Below are positions 1 to 7,343 of a stretch of 33,573 nt of DNA, one piece after another. The stretch comes from a virus. The notes under the pieces were generated by a model. It saw only the letters and a program-made list of their open reading frames with translations, was not told where the DNA came from and did not search any database. The DNA is taken from IMG/VR virus record IMGVR_UViG_3300035670_000799, positions 1 through 33,573 of that record; one strand, 5' to 3'. Position numbers and translations under genes: made by a program. Positions within the stretch are counted from its first letter, which is position 1, and the number at the start of each line of letters is the position of its first letter.

Positions 1-114
1 GCGCAAATTGCGTTGCCATTCTTTCGTCAAGGCGTGGTCGAAACCGCGCCGGTTGGCCAACATGGTCAGGCCGTCTTTGTCTGCCAGTAGCTGGAGTTTT
101 TGGGCTTGTTTATA
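1..114 (-). pseudogene. Host GGDEF (diguanylate cyclase) gene, fragment cut by the prophage
   Basis: The minus strand reads without a stop through QAQKLQLLADKDGLT and then MLANRRGFDHALTKEWQR. The segment DGLTMLANRRGFD is the hallmark start of a GGDEF domain, which makes the second messenger cyclic di-GMP. Only the beginning of the domain is present; the catalytic GG(D/E)EF motif would lie left of the window. Reading upstream, host coding similarity stops near base 114, where prophage-end sequence begins. An ATG at 122 could in principle start a shortened protein, but it lies outside the family match. The preceding helix resembles the linker between a sensor or receiver domain and a GGDEF domain. 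The family call is secure; the exact junction is inferred. Confidence 0.8.
111..114. other. Left prophage junction with putative target duplication (TATA)
   Basis: The four bases TATA occur here and again at 33548-33551. Joining the flanks at this tetranucleotide restores an open frame, RMLGTY followed by KQAQKLQLLADKDGLT, into the GGDEF domain. Mu-type transposition usually duplicates 5 bp, so either one base has diverged or the boundary is off by a few bases. Confidence 0.45.
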
Positions 115-143
115 GTCACCCATTATAAAAATAATGATAACCA

Positions 144-151
144 CACGATAA
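144..151 (+). other. Putative transposase-binding octamer at left end (CACGATAA)
   Basis: The octamer CACGATAA points into the prophage. The same octamer occurs four times within the last 140 bases of the right end. Mu transposase binds several related sites at each end, so this is the likely left-end site. Only one exact copy is visible on this side. Confidence 0.5.
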
Positions 152-194
152 TCGGATGTGACAGGATGAATATGGATAAAATTGGACGCCGAAA

Positions 195-213
195 AATTTC
201 ACACGGTGAAATT
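195..213. repeat. Palindrome near left end, AATTTCAC-acg-GTGAAATT
   Basis: Eight-base arms with a 3-base centre form a perfect inverted repeat overlapping the stop codon of the gpG-like gene. The inner 17 bases match the palindrome at 33481-33497 at all but one central base. It could bind a dimeric regulator or an accessory transposition factor; it has no U-tract and does not look like a terminator. Confidence 0.6.
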
Positions 214-646
214 ATTCACCGGACAAATACTCGCCTACCAGAGAATATATTTCATCCTCGTCGTCACTGGACAGGCCGATAAATTCACGCTCATAATCAA
301 ATTGCTGGCGAGCAGCATAAACAGCGTTACTGCCGAGCTGCAACGAATTGGCATCGTATTTGTAGGTCAGTCCACCAGACATGTAGCCGTCGAGCACCAG
401 GATTTTATCAGCGCCGGCACTTTCGCGTTTCCTTTTAGAGTTCAGATATTCTTCAGACAGCGGCATCCACTTCTCGCCTTTCGGGTCAACCTGGTCTCTG
501 AATCTATCATCATGCGCCAGCAGCAGGTATTCGCCGATGTCAGGCCAAATCAGCGACAAATCTCCGGCTCTCGATTCCAGTGTTTGCAGGCGGTCATTAA
601 TGGCCTGGCCTCCCGAAATCTCGATATTAAGGGCAACGCCTGTCAT
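212..646 (-). CDS. Phage virion morphogenesis protein (Mu gpG-like)
   Basis: This 144-residue protein resembles the Mu gpG / phage tail-completion (virion morphogenesis) family in size, pattern and position. Members help finish the head or the head-tail connection. The N-terminus starts with a beta strand (ALNIEISG) and a helix. The middle has the family-like DPKGEKWMPLSEEYLNSKRK region (about residues 54-73), followed by DKILVLDGYMSGGL and an acidic C-terminus. The ATG overlaps the stop of the Mu F-like gene by 4 bases, so the two are translationally coupled. It is the last gene of the leftward operon, about 100 bp from the prophage end. In Mu the next gene would be the protease; here that lies 17 kb away at 17286. 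Confidence 0.75.
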   Translation of the reverse strand: MTGVALNIEISGGQAINDRLQTLESRAGDLSLIWPDIGEYLLLAHDDRFRDQVDPKGEKWMPLSEEYLNSKRKRESAGADKILVLDGYMSGGLTYKYDANSLQLGSNAVYAARQQFDYEREFIGLSSDDEDEIYSLVGEYLSGE

Positions 647-1422
647 TCCGGTCTCTGGTTTTTAGGGCGATTCGTCAGATCAGCCTGCAACTGCATGCCA
701 ATCTCAGGCCGCAGCCGCGCGGCTTTCTCGCTCAGCGATTCAAACATTCGCTCGACATCGTTCACGCCTGGGCGATAATCAAATCCTGGGTCAATGCCAA
801 CCGGCACCGTCACCTGCCGACCGTCTGCGATTTCCACCGTCTGCATTGGAATATCCGGCGCGTCTGTCACGGTCAGCCCACGACGCTCGACATCGCGCGC
901 GCTCAGCGCGAACTTCTTGCAGTTGCATCCCCAGCCGTTTTGCGGTGTCCAATAGTCCCACCAGGTCGAATCCAGTGGCACCACCATATTATCCTTTTCA
1001 AGATGTTCTGGACGGTGCTCTTTTGAGAATCCGACACGATAAAGTCCATACGGACGGCGTTCGCGTAATGCTGGCTCATTCATCTGAATTTCCCGCCCAG
1101 CATTATATGCTTGACGCACATTGGTATGATAAATCACCCGCGTCCGCCAATTTCTCCCGCCCTTATAGCTCCATCCGTGAGTCTCTACAATCGAATCAAA
1201 CGCCTTTCGGAACGCCTCAATCGTCGTCCCCTCTGCAATCGCCTCGTCCACAGCCGCGCGCATATCACTCAGCAAATCCGCCTTCGTCGCCCCGGCAATC
1301 ATAAATGCCTTTTCATGCGCAGCGCCGTAAACGTCATACCACGCATTCGTCGGCATATTCAGCTTTTTGCGGAAGAAATCAATCGCCTGCTTGAATGGCA
1401 GATTGCCCCACTTAACGGCCAT
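643..1422 (-). CDS. Mu F-like minor head protein
   Basis: A 259-residue protein of the phage Mu F / SPP1 gp7-like minor head family, which sits inside the capsid near the portal and helps head assembly or DNA ejection. Supporting motifs are the helix RVIYHTNVRQAYNAGR (residues 95-110), the segment YRVGFSKEHRPEHLE (128-142), and the Cys-containing NGWGCNC (162-168), in the order the family shows. It is shorter than Mu gpF itself but in the range of B3-like relatives. Its start overlaps the end of the portal gene by 11 bases and its end overlaps the gpG-like gene by 4, consistent with one cotranscribed head block. Confidence 0.88.
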   Translation of the reverse strand: MAVKWGNLPFKQAIDFFRKKLNMPTNAWYDVYGAAHEKAFMIAGATKADLLSDMRAAVDEAIAEGTTIEAFRKAFDSIVETHGWSYKGGRNWRTRVIYHTNVRQAYNAGREIQMNEPALRERRPYGLYRVGFSKEHRPEHLEKDNMVVPLDSTWWDYWTPQNGWGCNCKKFALSARDVERRGLTVTDAPDIPMQTVEIADGRQVTVPVGIDPGFDYRPGVNDVERMFESLSEKAARLRPEIGMQLQADLTNRPKNQRPE

Positions 1423-3043
1423 CGTCGACCTCAGCGCGGCCTGCTAAATCTGCGGCAATCATCCCGTCGCGAATTTTTTCTGTCATGCGCGCAATATCCA
1501 TTTTCGGATACAGCGCCGCCAACTGCTCGCGGAAATACGCCATGTCCGGCGACGCCTTCAGCAACGCCTTCACCGTCTCCACCATACTTTCTACATCTTC
1601 CCGCACCGATTCATCAACCCGCGCCGCGTACACATCCGCCAAATCCTCATCGCCTTCCGCATGATTCGCGCAATGTGGGCAGGAGTGCTCTGCGAACTGC
1701 GGCGTAGGCTCGACGGGTTCGACAGGCAGCGCTGGCATCGCCGCCTCGGTCAATTCATACTCACCGCCGTACACTTCTTTCAAATAGTCAACGCTGGGCC
1801 GCCGCCCGCTGAACACAAAAATCTTGCTATCGCGTTCAGCCCGAGCAGACAAATCCTCGCTATCATCGAGCACCCGCCACACTTGTGGAACCGCTGCGCC
1901 TGGATAGTTCCATTCCGTCAGCCAGCGTGCCACCTGAGAATTAAATGCGCCGCAAATCAAATCCGCGTCAGCTTTCACATACTCATCTTTCACCTGCCCG
2001 CGCTCGTTCTCACTTCCGAGTTTTCCGGACGTCCCCTCGATGCTGGCAGTTTGCCCAACCATCACTTTTGCGATAACGCCCTGCATCCGGTCGTACAGCT
2101 CTTTATAGTCAGCCGTGCCGTTGCGCTTGGCTTCCAATAACGACAGCTTCATGCCTTGCGGAATCACAATTCCGCTGTCCAATTGAATCGCCTGTGCCGC
2201 CGCTAATAGCGCAGATTTCTTTGCCGCCGCCAGCAATTGAGCCTCTTCGCCGACGGCGCTGTCCAGTTCCGGCGGGTATTCGCCCAACGCAGTAGGCGCG
2301 GCGAATTTCTCCATGAACATCAGCCAAAACGCCAAATCGTTCTTCTTGAAATGGACTGGCCAATACAGCCAGTGCGCCAGGCCGAGTCCGTACGGCTCGT
2401 CGTCATGATCGGCGCCGGTCGTAAACGCCCAAAATTTACGCGCCGGCAGCTTCTCTCCCATCGGATTTCCGACTGTCAGCAACCGCAGATTGAAGTCGAT
2501 GTCGAACGCAAATCTCCGGCGGTCGCGCACCGCAATCGAATCGAGCGCGACATTCTGGCCGTCTCGCGCCCACATGATTTCAGCGATGGCGTAACCGTAA
2601 AATGCCCCATACCACATTTTCTGGGTCGCGCCGTCAAATCCACTTTGCGGGCGGACCTTCGCAAATTGCTCCGTATCGTCCGCTACACTTCCTAGCGTGT
2701 CAAAATATTCAGCCAGCGAGTCAGCCGCCATCTGGTCGATTTTGCGCCGGCCGCCGCGCCTTCTTCCTGGAGTGACTTTCCATTCCCGCGACACCAGCGC
2801 GTTAATCCGCTGCTGGCACCCTGTGTATACCTGGTCGTCGCGCAACACCGCGCGATACAAATCATATCCGCCGCCAATCGCCTGCAATACATCGTCCTGT
2901 GGCTGCAACGGCAGGCCAGGAAACATATATCCGCGCGTAATATCACGCCCGTCACGGGTTGTCGCAATCTCATCATAAATTATTTGTTTTCGGCTCGCAG
3001 GTTGAGCTTCCGCAAAAAGCGCTTCGCCTTTTTCTTTTGACAT
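1412..3043 (-). CDS. Portal protein, DUF935 family (Mu gp29-like)
   Basis: This 543-residue protein is the DUF935 portal, the dodecameric ring through which DNA enters and leaves the capsid. Typical sequence includes an N-terminal DEIATTRDGRDITRGYMFPG (about residues 24-43), LRDDQVYTGCQQRINALV, then REWKVTPGRR, and the central MWYGAFYGYAIAEIMW. The C-terminal tail carries CPHCANHAE, a possible metal site, followed by a helical region that may meet the minor head protein. An ATG at 3043 with AAGGGG eight bases upstream is a better start than a TTG at 3049. It follows the terminase by 2 bases. Confidence 0.92.
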   Translation of the reverse strand: MSKEKGEALFAEAQPASRKQIIYDEIATTRDGRDITRGYMFPGLPLQPQDDVLQAIGGGYDLYRAVLRDDQVYTGCQQRINALVSREWKVTPGRRRGGRRKIDQMAADSLAEYFDTLGSVADDTEQFAKVRPQSGFDGATQKMWYGAFYGYAIAEIMWARDGQNVALDSIAVRDRRRFAFDIDFNLRLLTVGNPMGEKLPARKFWAFTTGADHDDEPYGLGLAHWLYWPVHFKKNDLAFWLMFMEKFAAPTALGEYPPELDSAVGEEAQLLAAAKKSALLAAAQAIQLDSGIVIPQGMKLSLLEAKRNGTADYKELYDRMQGVIAKVMVGQTASIEGTSGKLGSENERGQVKDEYVKADADLICGAFNSQVARWLTEWNYPGAAVPQVWRVLDDSEDLSARAERDSKIFVFSGRRPSVDYLKEVYGGEYELTEAAMPALPVEPVEPTPQFAEHSCPHCANHAEGDEDLADVYAARVDESVREDVESMVETVKALLKASPDMAYFREQLAALYPKMDIARMTEKIRDGMIAADLAGRAEVDDGR

Positions 3044-3045
3044 CC

Positions 3046-4419
3046 TCAAAACCCCTTTAGGCCGCGTAACGCCCCGCCAACATTAGACATGAATCCGCGC
3101 AAACCAGTTTTTTCGACACGCCTCCCGGCGGACTGAAATGCAATCTGCCCCTCGCCGGCATGTTCCATCAGATAGGTGATCGCCCACACCATGGCGTCAA
3201 GTCTATCCGGAGACGCCTCCCCAAGAGAGGGGTCCCAATTGCACATTTCATCTTCCAGTGCTGTAAACGCACCGACATGATGCACCCTACCCTGCTCATA
3301 GAGCGTGCTCACAGGCTCGGCGCGCAGCGCTTTGCCGCGTGTCGCCCGAACAGCCTCAAATGCGGCAGACTGACCGCCGGGTAAGTTGCGAATGTTAGAC
3401 TCAACTAAATCCCCGCCCTGATTTACCTCGCCAACAATTCGGTTGGCGAACATCGTATGATATGCGCTTAAGACCTGGGTTCCCCATTCATTCGGCTTAC
3501 CCAGCATGGTTTCATCGCGTAACACATAGTAATGCCCGTCTGAGCCGCGCCCGGCGCAAATGATTCCGGTATTGTTGCTGCTACTGTTTGCGGTAACAGC
3601 CGGGTCAACACCGACCACGACTTGCGACAATACCGGTGCGGCGGTTACGCGATTCTCGTCAATATTGGCGCGGTTGAACAGTGCGTTCGGGTTGTCGTCG
3701 AGGATTTCACCGTTTAGTTCTTGCCGGCCCAAACGCGAGCCTTCATATTTTGCGGTGATTTTTTCAAAGAAAGTCGGCGCAAGATTGGCCCGGTTATCGT
3801 AGGTTGAACCGCGTGTCACCACATTATTCTCATCGCCAACCAATTCTCTAACAATTCGAGTCGGTTTAGGTGTAGTGGTGACAAGGAATCGCGGATGTTT
3901 TCCTAGGCGCAAGCCGAACATCGCCTGGTCGTGTGATTCAGGATACTGCCAGGCCGCCAACTCATCCTCCCACAGCAAATAATGCTGCGGGCCGCGCAGA
4001 CTGTCAGGTTCATCGGCTGAAAACAGAGAAGCAATTGCGCCATTGGCGAAGGTGACACGGCGTTTTGACGGCTCGTATTTAGGCCGCTCGCTGCGCGGAT
4101 AAATCGACAGCAGACCGGATTCACCGTCCACCATTACATCGCGGATGTCTGCGGCGGTGCGGGCAATCAATGAAACACGAGGGTATTCACCGCTGTCCGT
4201 CATGCTGCGAATCCATTCCGCGCCCAGGCGCGTTTTGCCAAAACCGCGCCCGGCCAATACAATCCAGCCTACCCAATCACCAACCGGGGCAAGCTGGGCG
4301 TCACGCGCCCAGATTTCCCACAGGTGATAGAATACCTCGGCCTCGTCTTCGGTCAGACTGGCGATATAGTCACGGCGCTTTTTCTGGCTTAGCTTGAGCC
4401 ATTGCTCACGTAAAATCAT
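3046..4419 (-). CDS. Terminase large subunit
   Basis: The packaging motor ATPase/nuclease, 457 residues from the ATG at 4419. A Walker A motif AGRGFGKTR lies at residues 56-64 and a Walker B-like YLLWEDE at 147-153. A nuclease-domain strand VVVGVDPAV follows at 267-275, with a late Asp in DRLDAMVWA. The LAGRGFGKTRLGAEW signature is the form common in HK97-type and gene-transfer-agent terminases, rather than the gp28 type I would expect beside Mu-like head genes. The ATG overlaps the stop of a small upstream ORF (ATGA); an in-frame GTG at 4440 is an alternative start. It lies directly between terminase-associated DUF3486 and the portal. Confidence 0.92.
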   Translation of the reverse strand: MILREQWLKLSQKKRRDYIASLTEDEAEVFYHLWEIWARDAQLAPVGDWVGWIVLAGRGFGKTRLGAEWIRSMTDSGEYPRVSLIARTAADIRDVMVDGESGLLSIYPRSERPKYEPSKRRVTFANGAIASLFSADEPDSLRGPQHYLLWEDELAAWQYPESHDQAMFGLRLGKHPRFLVTTTPKPTRIVRELVGDENNVVTRGSTYDNRANLAPTFFEKITAKYEGSRLGRQELNGEILDDNPNALFNRANIDENRVTAAPVLSQVVVGVDPAVTANSSSNNTGIICAGRGSDGHYYVLRDETMLGKPNEWGTQVLSAYHTMFANRIVGEVNQGGDLVESNIRNLPGGQSAAFEAVRATRGKALRAEPVSTLYEQGRVHHVGAFTALEDEMCNWDPSLGEASPDRLDAMVWAITYLMEHAGEGQIAFQSAGRRVEKTGLRGFMSNVGGALRGLKGF

Positions 4420-4526
4420 GCGACCACCCAGCAACCGCACTCTGACAAGGCATGGCTATAAAACAAAATCAATGTCACACACACGCTATACAGCATCAGC
4501 ACGGCCTTGCCTAAAAAGTCATTCAT
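4416..4526 (-). CDS. 36-residue single-membrane-span protein between packaging genes
   Basis: This small reading frame fills the gap between the DUF3486 gene and the terminase. Its ATG overlaps the upstream stop and its TGA overlaps the terminase ATG, so it is tightly coupled on both sides. The product has a short polar N-terminus (MNDFLGK), about 17 hydrophobic residues (AVLMLYSVCVTLILFYS) and a Cys-rich tail. I do not recognise it. It could be a small holin-like or other membrane protein, which is of interest because no lysis cassette is visible, but a leader ORF whose translation only feeds the terminase is also possible. No clear ribosome binding site precedes it. Confidence 0.5.
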   Translation of the reverse strand: MNDFLGKAVLMLYSVCVTLILFYSHALSECGCWVVA

Positions 4527-5082
4527 CGTCGGCACCATCATTTGCGATGGCGGCAAGCTTGGCCGCCAGGCGGCGGCGGTATTCATCTGATTCTACCGCT
4601 TTGGCATCGGCGGCCCGTTCGCGCCTGGTTTCGCGCCGTTCATGTTTAACATGGCGGGACGCTTGGGCCGTGCGCCCCGCTACCAGGGTTAATTTGTCCA
4701 GGCGTTGCAGGTAGGCGTCCATCTCTTCGTCTGACATGCTCACCAGTTGCGCAGGCGTCTTTTCCATTTGCGCCTGCAACATGCGCGTCACAATCATATC
4801 TACCGACACACCGTTGCGGGTGGCGATGTCGTGTAATTTATCGCCCATCGCCTCGATGATATAACTGGATTGCACGGCAAGCTTGCGCGCCTCATACGCC
4901 GCCTCTTTGATTTCCTGAGAAATCAGTCCTGCTGTGGCACGGCTGACATTGTTTTCCGGTTCCATCTCGTTGATAAGCTCCTGCAATCCGTCGATGTCAC
5001 CAAAGCCATTGCGGGTCTGGCGCTGTTGCACGGCGGCCCGTGTTTCTTGCGACATCTTGTCCCACAGCCTGGGCTTCGCCAC
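4519..5082 (-). CDS. DUF3486 family protein, probable small terminase / packaging factor
   Basis: A 187-residue, highly charged helical protein matching the DUF3486 family (Mu gp27-like), which lies beside the large terminase in Mu-like phages and is thought to act as the small terminase subunit. Family features include a basic N-terminus MAKPRLWDKMS, a helix-turn-helix-like DIDGLQELINEM segment, and a helical C-terminus ending in a Lys/Arg-rich stretch and an acidic tail (DDE). The start is a GTG two bases after the upstream stop. Role in DNA recognition is inferred from position and family. Confidence 0.8.
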   Translation of the reverse strand: MAKPRLWDKMSQETRAAVQQRQTRNGFGDIDGLQELINEMEPENNVSRATAGLISQEIKEAAYEARKLAVQSSYIIEAMGDKLHDIATRNGVSVDMIVTRMLQAQMEKTPAQLVSMSDEEMDAYLQRLDKLTLVAGRTAQASRHVKHERRETRRERAADAKAVESDEYRRRLAAKLAAIANDGADDE

Positions 5083-5085
5083 ATC

Positions 5086-5424
5086 TTAGTCCTCGGCGCG
5101 GTAGACGCCAGACAGTGCCGGCCCGAATCCAGAGATATAATCAGTGCCGTGCGCGCTAATACCAGCAATCCATGTGCTGGCGGCGTCATCCCAAAAGCTG
5201 TCGTTCTTTCCGTAGCGCACCAGCGCCAGACCGTGGCCTTCCAAATACTTCAGCGCTTTACGAAGAGATTTCATACTAAAATCATCATGCGGGTAGTTTT
5301 CCCGCATATGACCCAGCAAATCCGCGTCTTTAACTGGCATCGGGTCACAATAGTCCAGCGCCATCAAAAGATTGGCGCGGCGAATCGCCTCGCGTTTCTT
5401 TTCCGCATCGGTAAACGTCTTCAT
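5086..5424 (-). CDS. Winged-helix protein in the packaging block
   Basis: A 112-residue protein with a helical N-terminus (KKREAIRRANLLMALDY) and a segment LLGHMRENYPHDDFSM then SLRKALKYLEGHGLALVRY that reads as a winged helix-turn-helix (about residues 35-72). Proteins like this, often labelled ArsR-like, recur between DUF2730 and DUF3486 genes in Mu-like prophages. It could be a regulator or a packaging DNA-binding factor. The ATG overlaps the stop of the DUF2730 gene by 4 bases. Confidence 0.7.
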   Translation of the reverse strand: MKTFTDAEKKREAIRRANLLMALDYCDPMPVKDADLLGHMRENYPHDDFSMKSLRKALKYLEGHGLALVRYGKNDSFWDDAASTWIAGISAHGTDYISGFGPALSGVYRAED

Positions 5425-5843
5425 TTCAATCTCCGCTCACAATCTACCTGGCAGGCGCTTAGCTTTTCTGTCATCTCACGCTGCCCCTGTGTCACATACC
5501 CAATCAGCCGGTCTACTTTACCCTCCAGTTCGCGCAGTTCTTCTATGCCTACGAACTGCCGAACATATTGAGTTTCCCGCTGAGCTATTTGGATTTGCAA
5601 TTCTGCCAACTTGTGCTCGCTGTCTTGCAGCCTACGCGCCAGGCCGTCTATGTGCTGAGTGACCTTTTCAATTTTCTGGTCTATATGCAGCGCATATGTC
5701 CTGAATGCCTCTTGCGTTCTATCGTCACGCGCCTGCATATCGCGCCGCAGACTACTAAAAAAATAGCCAGCCAGCGGTATGATCAGGGTGGTGATGACGG
5801 ACAGACCGAACGCAGCCCACGGTAAAAATCCAGGGGACATCAT
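5421..5843 (-). CDS. DUF2730 family membrane-anchored coiled-coil protein
   Basis: The 140-residue protein starts with a hydrophobic span (PWAAFGLSVITTLIIPLAG, about residues 7-25), then a long charged coiled coil rich in Glu, Gln and Arg to the C-terminus. Size, topology and location before the terminase genes fit DUF2730 of Mu-like phages. Its function is unknown; a role in lysis or membrane association is possible because this is the part of a Mu genome where lysis and middle genes sit. Start is one of two adjacent ATGs (5843 or 5840), overlapping the upstream stop codon as TAATG behind a GGGGG ribosome binding site. Confidence 0.75.
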   Translation of the reverse strand: MMSPGFLPWAAFGLSVITTLIIPLAGYFFSSLRRDMQARDDRTQEAFRTYALHIDQKIEKVTQHIDGLARRLQDSEHKLAELQIQIAQRETQYVRQFVGIEELRELEGKVDRLIGYVTQGQREMTEKLSACQVDCERRLK

Positions 5844-6094
5844 TACCCCCGATCTTCCAAAACAGCCACAGCCGCCTTGATCAACACATCGATATACCAC
5901 TCGTCAGGTAATCGCCCGCGAAAAACAGGGTTTTTCAGGATGTTTTCAGACACGAAATGCCGGCGCTGGGCGCCGGTCTTTAGTCCGGCGTCATTGGCGG
6001 CAACGCGAATTAAGCGGAAAATCTCGGCGCGAACATCTGCCGGGACGGATTGCAGTGTCACCCACTGCCAGAGTTTTTGGAGGTATTTTTTCAT
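5843..6094 (-). CDS. Small protein upstream of DUF2730, function unknown
   Basis: An 83-residue protein beginning MKKYLQKLWQWVTLQSVPAD and containing basic helical sequence, then LPDEWYIDVLIKAAVAVLEDRG at the end. It has no clear membrane span. It lies in the Mor-to-packaging interval, where Mu places its late activator and lysis genes, but I see no endolysin motif. A GTG at 6103 is an alternative start. The 83 bases between the Mor-family gene and this ATG may hold a Mor-dependent promoter, since such promoters lack a standard -35, but I could not pin one down. Confidence 0.65.
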   Translation of the reverse strand: MKKYLQKLWQWVTLQSVPADVRAEIFRLIRVAANDAGLKTGAQRRHFVSENILKNPVFRGRLPDEWYIDVLIKAAVAVLEDRG

Positions 6095-6177
6095 GAGGGT
6101 CACCCGCGTGGAATTGGTGACTCTATTCTGAGGGATTGCTTATGCGGGTAAAAACACGGAATTGTGCGTAATGATTT

Positions 6178-6492
6178 TCACAGCAAATTATTCTGCGCCG
6201 ACTCCTTTCCAGGCGTTCTCCCGCGCGTAATTTCGCGCAGTCGGTTCAAACTGATACCGTGGCGGCGGCAAAACTCCAACTTCAATTTGGTATATTCGTT
6301 TCTCATCCGGTATATCCGCTCGTCGCGGTTGTTGTCGCGGGTGATGTAGACAGATGCCGACTCCCATAACGCCCGCACGGAGTCGATTGCAGAGTCTATT
6401 TTATCGTCCTGCTCCGGAAATCTTTGTAGCAGTTCGTTTTTAAGGTCCTCAAAGAAATCACTTGCTTCGTAATTTTCATCTGTTTCAGCCAT
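6178..6492 (-). CDS. mor: Mor-family transcription activator (middle/late gene activator)
   Basis: A 104-residue protein. The segment SVYITRDNNRDERIYRMRNE followed by KLKLEFCRRHGISLNRLREI (about residues 46-89) matches the Mor/C family pattern: the YIPRG-like dimerisation strand, then a helix-turn-helix with RYG(I/V)S. Mor in Mu binds as a dimer and recruits RNA polymerase to the middle promoter. The ATG at 6492 follows GGGGGAC and overlaps the GemA stop by 8 bases; a longer reading from 6588 is the shadow of gemA. It is the only Mor/C-type gene found, so it may serve both middle and late control. Confidence 0.85.
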   Translation of the reverse strand: MAETDENYEASDFFEDLKNELLQRFPEQDDKIDSAIDSVRALWESASVYITRDNNRDERIYRMRNEYTKLKLEFCRRHGISLNRLREITRGRTPGKESAQNNLL

Positions 6493-6958
6493 GACCGTCC
6501 CCCAACTTAAACAGAAATGTCTTGCGCTCGCCGCATTCGTACTCGATATCGAACCCGCACCGCATAGCCCATTTCTTTTGAGCCTCAATAATAGTATCCA
6601 GCTTTTTAGCCGTCGCCCATTCCAATTTATCTACCCCGGCAACTGTCCTGCACCAGCGTCTCAACGCAGACTCATCGCTGTTTCGGACTACGCCTGCCTC
6701 GAACAGCAGCCGCCACACTGTTTTGATTTTTTTTATGCGTGCCGCGCGCCAATCTTGTGATTGACGACCAGATTTCCTGCGCAGCTCGGCAATCAGTGAA
6801 TCCAGTCTCGATGCCGGCACGGACTTCAGCGACACACGCCCGTCCGCGTCTGGTGTCGCACCAAAACGCGGCAGGATTTCTCCCCGCCAAACATCGTCGT
6901 CGATTCCTGCGTTGGCGCGTTCGATGTTGGCGATTTGGATTTTCTTATTTTGATTCAT
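6485..6958 (-). CDS. gemA: GemA-like regulatory protein (DUF1018)
   Basis: A 157-residue protein of the GemA/DUF1018 family, found immediately before Mor in Mu-like phages, as here. Features are an N-terminal IANIERANAGIDDDVWR helix, a central SRLDSLIAELRRKSG segment and a C-terminal conserved block around LEWATAKKLDTIIEAQKKW. GemA of Mu modulates host gene expression and DNA supercoiling-related functions; the detailed role is not settled. Its end overlaps mor by 8 bases and its start overlaps the end of the Rmf-HTH gene. Confidence 0.88.
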   Translation of the reverse strand: MNQNKKIQIANIERANAGIDDDVWRGEILPRFGATPDADGRVSLKSVPASRLDSLIAELRRKSGRQSQDWRAARIKKIKTVWRLLFEAGVVRNSDESALRRWCRTVAGVDKLEWATAKKLDTIIEAQKKWAMRCGFDIEYECGERKTFLFKLGDGHG

Positions 6959-7319
6959 TTTTCAATAACCTGACCAGCGCGCCAAGTTCGTGCAGCAACG
7001 CCAACGCCTTAAGCGTGGCGCTATCTTTTCTTGTGGGTTTGCGCCGTCCAGACTCGATGCGTGCATAGCTCGATTGCGGCATTCCCATCAGAGCTGCCAT
7101 TTGCGACTGTGTCAGTTGGAACCTCAGTCGCATAGCCAGTATGTCAGAAACATCTGACTGAAACGGTTTCTGCGGCATATCCAGAGACGCCTCGTAATAT
7201 CCGTCAATCCAGTCCTGACATTCCAGGCTGAGCGGTTTGGAACGGTACGGGTTTGGTGTTCCCGTACCGTTTTCATGATCGGCGCGGAACGCCGCAGCGC
7301 CTTCTTCATAGGCGTTCAT
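6945..7319 (-). CDS. Rmf-like domain fused to an XRE-family helix-turn-helix
   Basis: The first 45 residues (YEEGAAAFRADHENG, NPYRS, then W..GYYEAS) follow the ribosome modulation factor / CrpP fold pattern of G..A...G...NPY......W..G...A. Residues 55-110 form a classic XRE helix-turn-helix (ILAMRLRFQLTQSQMAALMG then QSSYARIESGRRKPTRKDSA). The protein is 124 residues. Rmf-like proteins occur alone in many Mu-like phages; a direct fusion to a DNA-binding domain is unusual. Together with the acidic gene upstream and a perfect palindrome 360 bases before its start, it could be an autoregulated repressor, and it is the best repressor candidate in the prophage. Confidence 0.75.
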   Translation of the reverse strand: MNAYEEGAAAFRADHENGTGTPNPYRSKPLSLECQDWIDGYYEASLDMPQKPFQSDVSDILAMRLRFQLTQSQMAALMGMPQSSYARIESGRRKPTRKDSATLKALALLHELGALVRLLKNESK

Positions 7320-7343
7320 GGGAAAACCTCACGTATATGGATA

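Noticed and set aside
846-2695. Several plus-strand open frames over the portal and Mu F-like genes
   Set aside because: They lie antisense to strongly recognised head genes, lack ribosome binding sites and have low-complexity composition.
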